In this document: positions 6,036 to 10,650 of the stretch, piece by piece
How positions within the stretch are numbered: position 1 is the stretch's first letter
Layout: each line of letters begins with the position of its first letter
Source of the DNA: Ruminococcaceae bacterium UBA6842
GTDB lineage: Bacteria > Bacillota > Clostridia > Oscillospirales > Acutalibacteraceae
Length of the DNA: 10,650 nt
Assembly (NCBI GenBank): GCA_002451855.1
Contig: DKDS01000096.1
Coordinates: 15,441 to 26,090, forward strand
Reading direction: 5' to 3'
Position numbers and translations under genes: made by a program
Notes under the pieces: generated by a model
The model's database searches: none
The model's input: only the letters and a program-made list of their open reading frames with translations
What the model was told of the DNA's origin: nothing

Positions 6036-6064
6036 TTGACATTTTACCACCAATGGGTTATAAT
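6036..6064 (+). promoter_or_regulatory. Consensus rightward promoter with no recognisable downstream gene
   Basis: Perfect TTGACA (6036-6041), a 17-nt spacer and perfect TATAAT (6059-6064) predict a start near 6071. The transcript would run through operator site 3 and a hairpin at 6139-6163, then antisense into the 3' end of the 4,6-dehydratase gene. AAGAGG at 6097-6102 has no usable start codon at the right distance. It may make a short non-coding or antisense RNA, or be what remains of a lost divergent gene. Confidence 0.7.
6041..6049 (-). promoter_or_regulatory. Possible extended -10 promoter for the Xre gene
   Basis: The - strand reads TGG-TAAAAT (6049-6041), an extended -10 (TGN-TAAAAT) with only a weak -35 (TAATAA about 17 nt upstream, or TTGTAA at 20 nt). 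The predicted start is near 6034, giving a leader of about 28 nt. It overlaps the spacer of the rightward promoter and operator sites 1-2, so the two promoters could exclude each other. Confidence 0.35.
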
Positions 6065-6138
6065 TATTACAAATCATAACCATACGGTTATAAAACAAGA
6101 GGCTATTATATAAATATAATTTTAAAAGTATAAAATAT

Positions 6139-6163
6139 GCCGCTGAAAAGTTTAATCAGCGGC
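6139..6163 (-). terminator. Terminator after the 4,6-dehydratase gene
   Basis: GCCGCTGA (6139-6146) and TCAGCGGC (6156-6163) form a perfect 8-bp stem with a 9-nt loop, 12 nt past the stop codon of the leftward gene. The - strand then reads ATATTTTATACTTTT, an imperfect T-rich tail. The tail of the rightward read (AATCGGATAATTTTATT) is poorer, so I assign it to the - strand. Confidence 0.65.
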
Positions 6164-6175
6164 AATCGGATAATT

Positions 6176-8038
6176 TTATTCTGTTGTTTCGTTATAGCTG
6201 TATGTAGGCACTATCATTTTAACATAATGCCTGATGTCGACATCATCGTTATACATAAACAGCCGCATTTTATCAAGAATATCAAAGAATTCATGCTCAT
6301 CAAATTCGATAGGCTTTCCGATATGTATAAGACTGTTTTCCGTATCCTTAAGACCCTCCTCAGCCATAAGCATTTCTTCGTAAAGCTTTTCTCCGGGTCT
6401 CAGTCCGATAAATTTAATTTGTATGTCCTTATACGGAGTAAAGCCTGAAAGCTTTATCAGATTTTCCGCAAGCGTTAAAATTTTAACGGGCTTGCCCATA
6501 TCGAGAACAAATATTTCCCCGCCCTTTGCGGACGCTCCTGCCTGTAAAACCAGAGTAACAGCTTCGGGAATTGTCATAAAATATCTTATAATATTAGGGT
6601 CTGTAACCGTTACGGGACCGCCCGAAGCAATTTGCTTTTTAAAGAGCGGTATTACGCTTCCGTTGCTGCCCAAAACATTTCCGAATCTTACGGCAACAAA
6701 GTCTGTTTTGGAGCGGTTGTTATATGACTGAATAATCATTTCGCATATCCGCTTGCTGGCGCCCATAATGTTTGTCGGGTTAACAGCCTTGTCGGTAGAT
6801 ATTAAAACAAATTTTTCCGCGCCGTATTTATCCGCGCACTGTGCGGTTTTTAGCGTACCGAAGACATTATTCTTTATGGATTCGTTCGGGCTGTCCTCCA
6901 TAAGCGGTACATGCTTGTGCGCCGCGGCGTGATAAATGATATCGGGACGGTACTCCTTAAAAACGGAATCCATACGCTTGCTGTCTCTTACAGAACCGAT
7001 AAGAGCAATAAAGTCAAGCTCCGGATGTGTGCGCTTAAGCTCGTTCTGAATGTCATAAGCGTTATTTTCGTAAATATCAAATATTACTAGCTTTTTCGGC
7101 GAATGGTCGGCGATTTGTCTGCAAAGCTCGCTGCCGATGGTTCCGCCGCCGCCTGTAACCAAAACGGTCTTGCCGGAAACATATTCGATAATATTGTTGA
7201 CATCAAGGCTTATCGGCTCACGGCCTAAGAGGTCTTCTATTTCAACCTTTCTTATTTTAAGCGATAAACCGTTTTCGCTCGAATCCATCATCTGATAAAT
7301 CGACGGTATTATTTTAAGAGTACAGCCTGTTTGCTGACAAATATTAAGTATTTCATATTTTTGCATATTGCTGCAGCTCGGTATAGCGAACAAAATGGTA
7401 TTGATATGGTATTTTTCTGCCGATTCAACAATCAAATCGCGATTTCCGACAATATGCACGCCTGAAATATATGTACCTTTTTTTGCCGGATCATCGTCAA
7501 TAGCGCATTTTATCTTGCAGCTGTTATGCTGACCGTTTCTCGCAAGCTCGTTTATTATCATTGACGCTGCGGAGCCGGCTCCAATAATCATAATATTTCC
7601 CGTGAGCGTCGATGCGGACGAGGCATTTTTCCCTGTCTCCTCCCCTTTTTTTGTAAGAACCACTCTTACAAAAAAACGAAAAACAAGTGTAAAAGCGCAA
7701 GTCAGAAGGTAGCATACAAAAACAACACTAAAGCCGTACGATTTGTTAAATACAGCCATTTGTGAAATGAAGGTTGCGCAAACAGCAACCGCCGAAGCGA
7801 CAAAAACTCTTAATGAATCATATATAGTGGAAAATCTCCATAAAACACTGTAAATTCTAAAGAAATAGAAAGACAGAACCAAAAGTCCGCCCCACACAAA
7901 CAGCGTGAAATAAAAGAAATCCTTTCCGTAGGCGAAGAACAAATCGCCTACGGATTTAATTGCTACAACAAGTGAAAAAATTGCGGCAAGCAAATCGAAA
8001 AGAACAGAAGCAAACAACAAAAGATATTTATTTTTCAC
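6176..8038 (-). CDS. Membrane-bound UDP-N-acetylhexosamine 4,6-dehydratase (CapD/WbpM/PglF-like)
   Basis: Polysaccharide-biosynthesis dehydratase converting UDP-GlcNAc (or a similar sugar nucleotide) to a 4-keto-6-deoxy intermediate. The 620 residues match the large membrane form. There are four N-terminal membrane segments (about 5-30, 43-62, 77-97 and 103-125), a first Rossmann-like domain with GAGSAA (153-158), and the catalytic short-chain-dehydrogenase-type domain from about 290 with TGGGGTIG (295-302). Further motifs are AAAHKHVPLME (371-381), STDKAVNPTNIMGASK (414-429) and the RFGNVLGSNGSV block (451-462). The catalytic Tyr of ordinary SDR enzymes is Met (M425) before K429, the Ser-Met-Lys variant described for WbpM-type enzymes. 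Start is GTG at 8038, with AAGGGG (8051-8046) 7 nt upstream. It lies 47 nt after the sugar-phosphate transferase gene, so they are probably one operon supplying and attaching the first sugar of a surface glycan. The exact sugar product is not determined. Confidence 0.92.
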   Translation of the reverse strand: MKNKYLLLFASVLFDLLAAIFSLVVAIKSVGDLFFAYGKDFFYFTLFVWGGLLVLSFYFFRIYSVLWRFSTIYDSLRVFVASAVAVCATFISQMAVFNKSYGFSVVFVCYLLTCAFTLVFRFFVRVVLTKKGEETGKNASSASTLTGNIMIIGAGSAASMIINELARNGQHNSCKIKCAIDDDPAKKGTYISGVHIVGNRDLIVESAEKYHINTILFAIPSCSNMQKYEILNICQQTGCTLKIIPSIYQMMDSSENGLSLKIRKVEIEDLLGREPISLDVNNIIEYVSGKTVLVTGGGGTIGSELCRQIADHSPKKLVIFDIYENNAYDIQNELKRTHPELDFIALIGSVRDSKRMDSVFKEYRPDIIYHAAAHKHVPLMEDSPNESIKNNVFGTLKTAQCADKYGAEKFVLISTDKAVNPTNIMGASKRICEMIIQSYNNRSKTDFVAVRFGNVLGSNGSVIPLFKKQIASGGPVTVTDPNIIRYFMTIPEAVTLVLQAGASAKGGEIFVLDMGKPVKILTLAENLIKLSGFTPYKDIQIKFIGLRPGEKLYEEMLMAEEGLKDTENSLIHIGKPIEFDEHEFFDILDKMRLFMYNDDVDIRHYVKMIVPTYSYNETTE

Positions 8039-8085
8039 CGAAATACCCCTTTTTGAATTATAAATATAATTTTCGTAAAATAAAA

Positions 8086-9519
8086 TTACTCAGCGTCATC
8101 GGAAACAGATGATTCAATTTCCGAAATTGCGTTGTCTGCCTTTTGTTTTAATTCTTCCGCTTTATCGAAGCCCTCTGTTGATTCGGGCCGAAGCATTATC
8201 TGTAAAGTCATAAGAATAAGCTTGATATCAAGTATAAGCGAATAATCCTCAATATACATCAAATCAAGACGCAGCTTATCATAAGCCGAAGTATTATATT
8301 TTCCGTAAATCTGTGCATAACCGGTCAAACCGCCCTTGACCTTTTGCCTGTACTGGAATTCCGGAATTTCTTCGGTATATTTTTTTACATGCTCAACTCT
8401 TTCGGGTCTCGGTCCCACAATAGACATATCGCCCTTGATAATGTTAATGATTTGCGGAAGCTCGTCAATTCTCGTAGCTCTTATAATTCTTCCGGTTTTT
8501 GTAATTCTGGGATCTCTGCCTTTTGCCGGTATGACCTCGCCGTTTTTCTCGGCGTCTACTACCATACTGCGGAATTTTAATATATCAAATTCCTTACCGT
8601 TTTTTGTAACTCTCGTCTGTCTGTAAAATACGGGACCGCCGTCCTCAAGCTTGATAGCCAAGGAGACAATAAGCATAATCGGAGAAGCTATTATCATTGC
8701 TATAAGGCTTAAAAGCACATCGAAAAAGCGTTTTACCGCACGCTGAGCCAATGTGAGACCGTTGCCTTTTACAAGCAAAAGCGGTGTGTCAAAGAGGTTA
8801 ATATCCCCGGCTCCCCTGAGAATTATATCAGTAAGCTTAGGAGTTACATAAACTCTTATTCCGTTCTTGTAGCAGAATTTCAGTATATCGTTTCTGATTA
8901 CCGCAGAAACATCGTTAATTACTACCGCATCATATTTTACGATGGTATCGCAGATTTTTTCGTAGCCCTCGTCTATTGATATTAATTTTTTTATCTGGTA
9001 TTTATCGGCACGGGTATCCATTTTAAATTTAAGGGTTATGGCATCCTCCATTCCGTAAACCATTACCATACTTTTCGGAACATAGAGCCTGTGATAAATA
9101 AACGAGTAAAGCGATGAAAAAATCAAAACAGCCACAGCTTCAAGCAAGGTGAGAATAAACATAGGATACGGCTTAATCATATAGTTAGCCATAAGACACA
9201 GCTGGAAATAAGTTATGACATTAACCAAAATCACGGATATCCATTGAGAAATCAAAACGTCCGTAAGCCGCATATGGCCGAATTTAAAGCTGTCGCAGTT
9301 GTTGAATATTATAAAGGAAAGAATTGCGTAAACAGTCATCAGCAAATACTTACCCTTACCGAGGTAAGCATAAAATCCGGACTCATCATACATTGTTTTC
9401 CAAACAAAATAGTAGATTAAGGACAGAGCCACAACCTCAACAATAGACTCTGCCTGTCTTAAGGTATGCTTAATATCGTCAAATCTTTTTTGTTTTCGCT
9501 GTTTTTTAAAATCATTCAT
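8086..9519 (-). CDS. Polyprenyl-phosphate glycosyl-1-phosphate transferase (WcaJ/CpsE-type priming enzyme)
   Basis: Transfers a sugar-1-phosphate from a nucleotide sugar to undecaprenyl phosphate at the cytoplasmic membrane, starting an exopolysaccharide, capsule or glycoprotein glycan. I chose the ATG at 9519 because AGGA (9530-9527) is 7 nt upstream; a TTG at 9561 would add 14 unconserved residues. The 477-residue protein has about four N-terminal membrane helices (25-44, 58-73, 89-112 and 117-140), then a degenerate Rossmann-like domain (about 150-240). The bacterial sugar-transferase domain runs from 263: KRFFDVLLS with a membrane-embedded helix to about 290, then LKFRSM (314-319), the acidic pair D352-E353 in RIDELPQ corresponding to the PglC Asp-Glu dyad, and GPRPE (369-373). 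A charged tail rich in E, D, K and S follows residue 446. It stands 52 nt after asnA and 47 nt before the 4,6-dehydratase. Donor sugar is not identifiable from sequence. Confidence 0.93.
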   Translation of the reverse strand: MNDFKKQRKQKRFDDIKHTLRQAESIVEVVALSLIYYFVWKTMYDESGFYAYLGKGKYLLMTVYAILSFIIFNNCDSFKFGHMRLTDVLISQWISVILVNVITYFQLCLMANYMIKPYPMFILTLLEAVAVLIFSSLYSFIYHRLYVPKSMVMVYGMEDAITLKFKMDTRADKYQIKKLISIDEGYEKICDTIVKYDAVVINDVSAVIRNDILKFCYKNGIRVYVTPKLTDIILRGAGDINLFDTPLLLVKGNGLTLAQRAVKRFFDVLLSLIAMIIASPIMLIVSLAIKLEDGGPVFYRQTRVTKNGKEFDILKFRSMVVDAEKNGEVIPAKGRDPRITKTGRIIRATRIDELPQIINIIKGDMSIVGPRPERVEHVKKYTEEIPEFQYRQKVKGGLTGYAQIYGKYNTSAYDKLRLDLMYIEDYSLILDIKLILMTLQIMLRPESTEGFDKAEELKQKADNAISEIESSVSDDAE

Positions 9520-9571
9520 AAAAATTTCCTGTGTGCGTCCAAAGCCTTGAACACGGCACAATCCTTTCTTT

Positions 9572-10555
9572 TTATAGTAATCTTATTCCAACGCTCTTAC
9601 ATTTTTTGATTTCTTTTTCCGGCCAGATTGAAACCTGAACCTCGCCTATATGAGCCTTTTGCAGTAAAAACATACAAAGTCTCGACTGTCCTATTCCTCC
9701 GCCTATTGTAAGCGGCAGTGCACCCGAAATCAAAAGCTTGTGAAACTCATATTTCAGCCTGTTTTCGGCGTTTTCCGCTTTAAGCTGTGAAAGGAGGCTG
9801 TCCCTGTCAACGCGGATGCCCATTGACGAAAGCTCAAATGCGCTGTCAAGAACACGGTTGTAAACCAAAATATCGCCGTTAAGCTTCCAATCATCATAAT
9901 CTGGCGCTCTTCCGTCATGCTTTTCACCGTTTTTAAGCCTACCGCCTATCTGCATAACAAAGACCGCTCCGTATTCCTTTGCGGCGGCATTTTCCCTTTC
10001 CTTCGGAGTAAGCTCGGGATATTTTTCCTCAAGCTCATAGGTGGAAACAAAGGCAATATCGTCCGGTAAAGAACAGTCAAGAACGGGATATTTTTCTTCA
10101 ACCGCTTTTGCGGTAAGAAGAATTGCACCGTAAATACTGCGCACCGTTTCCTTTAAATAATCGGTATTTCTGTCTTCGGCTGTTATTATCTTTTCCCAAT
10201 CCCACTGATCTACATATATTGAATGTAAATTATCGCAAATTTCGTCTCTGCGAATTGCGTTCATATCGGTATAAAGACCGGTATGTACGGGAAAACAATA
10301 ACGCATAAGCGCCATTCTTTTCCATTTTGCAAGGCTGTGAACAACCTCTGCAATTTCGCCCGTTTCCTTTATATCGAACTGAACGGGTCGTTCAACGCCG
10401 TTAAGGTCGTCGTTAAGTCCGCTGCCCTTTTTAACAAAAAGCGGCGCGGAAACCCTTGAAAGCTTTAAAGCCCTGCAAAGCTCGGACGAAAATTTCTCTT
10501 TAACAAGCGCAATGGCGCTTTGTGTATCAAATTCGTTTAATTTTGAAGAATACAT
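9572..10555 (-). CDS. asnA: Aspartate-ammonia ligase (asparagine synthetase A)
   Basis: Cytosolic, ammonia-dependent synthesis of asparagine from aspartate with ATP. The 327 residues are almost the same as E. coli AsnA (330). Matching blocks are GSGLNDDLNGVERPVQF (44-60), HSLAKWKR (73-80, K77 being the catalytic lysine of the family), LYTDMNAIRRDE (94-105), LHSIYVDQWDWEK (110-122), FVMQIGGRLKNG (199-210), ELSSMGIRVD (241-250) and LPLTIGGGIGQSRLCMFLL (280-298). The fold is class II aminoacyl-tRNA-synthetase-like. The ATG at 10555 follows AAGGGTG with about 8 nt spacing. The upstream gene ends 12 nt before the start and is the asparaginyl-tRNA synthetase, so the pair makes asparagine and charges it. 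Transcription presumably starts upstream of the window. Confidence 0.97.
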   Translation of the reverse strand: MYSSKLNEFDTQSAIALVKEKFSSELCRALKLSRVSAPLFVKKGSGLNDDLNGVERPVQFDIKETGEIAEVVHSLAKWKRMALMRYCFPVHTGLYTDMNAIRRDEICDNLHSIYVDQWDWEKIITAEDRNTDYLKETVRSIYGAILLTAKAVEEKYPVLDCSLPDDIAFVSTYELEEKYPELTPKERENAAAKEYGAVFVMQIGGRLKNGEKHDGRAPDYDDWKLNGDILVYNRVLDSAFELSSMGIRVDRDSLLSQLKAENAENRLKYEFHKLLISGALPLTIGGGIGQSRLCMFLLQKAHIGEVQVSIWPEKEIKKCKSVGIRLL

Positions 10556-10567
10556 CGCTTTTCACCC

Positions 10568-10650
10568 TTAAGAGATACTGCCGACAGTACGGGGATAAAG
10601 AATTACATCCCTGATATTCGACACGCCTGTTACATACATAATTATTCTTA
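10568..10650 (-). CDS. asnS: Asparaginyl-tRNA synthetase, C-terminal end only
   Basis: Only the last 26 codons are inside the window, ending with TAA at 10570-10568. The peptide reads RIIMYVTGVSNIRDVILYPR followed by TVGSIS. It matches motif 3 and the C-terminus of class IIb synthetases: R-x-x-M/A-x-x-T-G-x-x-N-I-R-D-V-I-x-x-P-R-T. The T-G-x-x-N-I-R-D version and P-R-T ending favour AsnRS; AspRS normally has G-x-D-S-I-R-D and P-K. Adjacency to asnA, 12 nt away, supports this. The frame was read by hand. Confidence 0.85.
   Translation of the reverse strand, partial: RIIMYVTGVSNIRDVILYPRTVGSIS

Larger units (their letters stand above)
6022..6091. promoter_or_regulatory. Three operator-like palindromes upstream of the Xre gene
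   Basis: Sites share the pattern ATAACC-N4-GGTTAT. Site 3 (6076-6091, ATAACCATACGGTTAT) is a perfect 6+6 inverted repeat. Site 1 (6022-6037, ATAACCAATCGGTATT) has one mismatch. Site 2 (6046-6061, ACCACCAATGGGTTAT) has a perfect right half and 4 of 6 in the left half. Centres are 24 and 30 nt apart. Site 1 touches the rightward -35, site 2 covers its spacer and -10, and site 3 lies just after its start. This is the arrangement expected for a Cro/CI-like repressor acting on both directions. Binding by the adjacent Xre protein is inferred. Confidence 0.65.

Noticed and set aside
6137..6448. 103-codon open frame on + strand after the rightward promoter
   Set aside because: It has no ribosome site, is antisense to the well-conserved C-terminal part of the 4,6-dehydratase, and its product has no recognisable domain.
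8039..8085. Separate promoter before the 4,6-dehydratase (a TATAAT is present on the - strand)
   Set aside because: No acceptable -35 lies 16-18 nt upstream; the best is TTTTAT, and the gap is short, so operon read-through is simpler.
9520..9561. Upstream TTG start for the sugar-phosphate transferase
   Set aside because: The extra 14 residues are not family-like, and the ATG at 9519 has its own AGGA.

Overview
The window looks like chromosomal DNA of a spore-forming, low-to-moderate GC Bacillota, most likely a Clostridia/Oscillospiraceae-type anaerobe. The reasons are a SpoVAC sporulation membrane protein, AGGAGG-type ribosome sites, AT-rich intergenic DNA with T-tailed terminators, and the gene repertoire (Aquifex-type aconitase with isocitrate dehydrogenase, RpiR regulator, AsnA beside AsnRS). 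No rRNA, tRNA, CRISPR array, transposase or phage structural gene is visible.

Layout. Positions 1-2737 (+): the 3' part of an aconitase gene and a complete isocitrate dehydrogenase gene 6 nt apart, converting citrate to 2-oxoglutarate, closed by a strong intrinsic terminator at 2785-2811. Positions 2815-4918 (+): a near-consensus promoter, an RpiR/SIS-domain regulator and an overlapping MFS transporter related to the organophosphate antiporters, probably a self-contained sugar-phosphate-type uptake unit. Positions 4919-5283: a convergent intergenic region holding a terminator-like hairpin, a GC-rich (61 of 110 bases) highly self-complementary segment between 10-bp direct repeats, and two further hairpins. 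Positions 5284-6006 (-): a small Xre/Cro-type repressor gene followed by a solitary spoVAC gene. Positions 6022-6091: three related operator-like palindromes over a consensus rightward promoter that leads to no recognisable gene. Positions 6176-10650 (-): the 3' end of asnS, then asnA, then a polyprenyl-phosphate sugar-1-phosphate transferase and a membrane-bound nucleotide-sugar 4,6-dehydratase, all on one strand. The last two belong to initiation and sugar supply for a surface glycan.

The most interesting signals are regulatory. First, the spoVAC ribosome site lies in the 3' arm of a 15-bp hairpin. A sigma-G-like promoter has its -10 in the hairpin loop, so its transcript would start just before the ribosome site and lack the sequestering arm. 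Second, the Xre operators straddle overlapping divergent promoters in a phage-like switch whose rightward output is an apparently non-coding or antisense transcript. Third, the GC-rich element at about 4956-5148 has mutually exclusive pairings and looks inserted. None of these could be tested computationally here.
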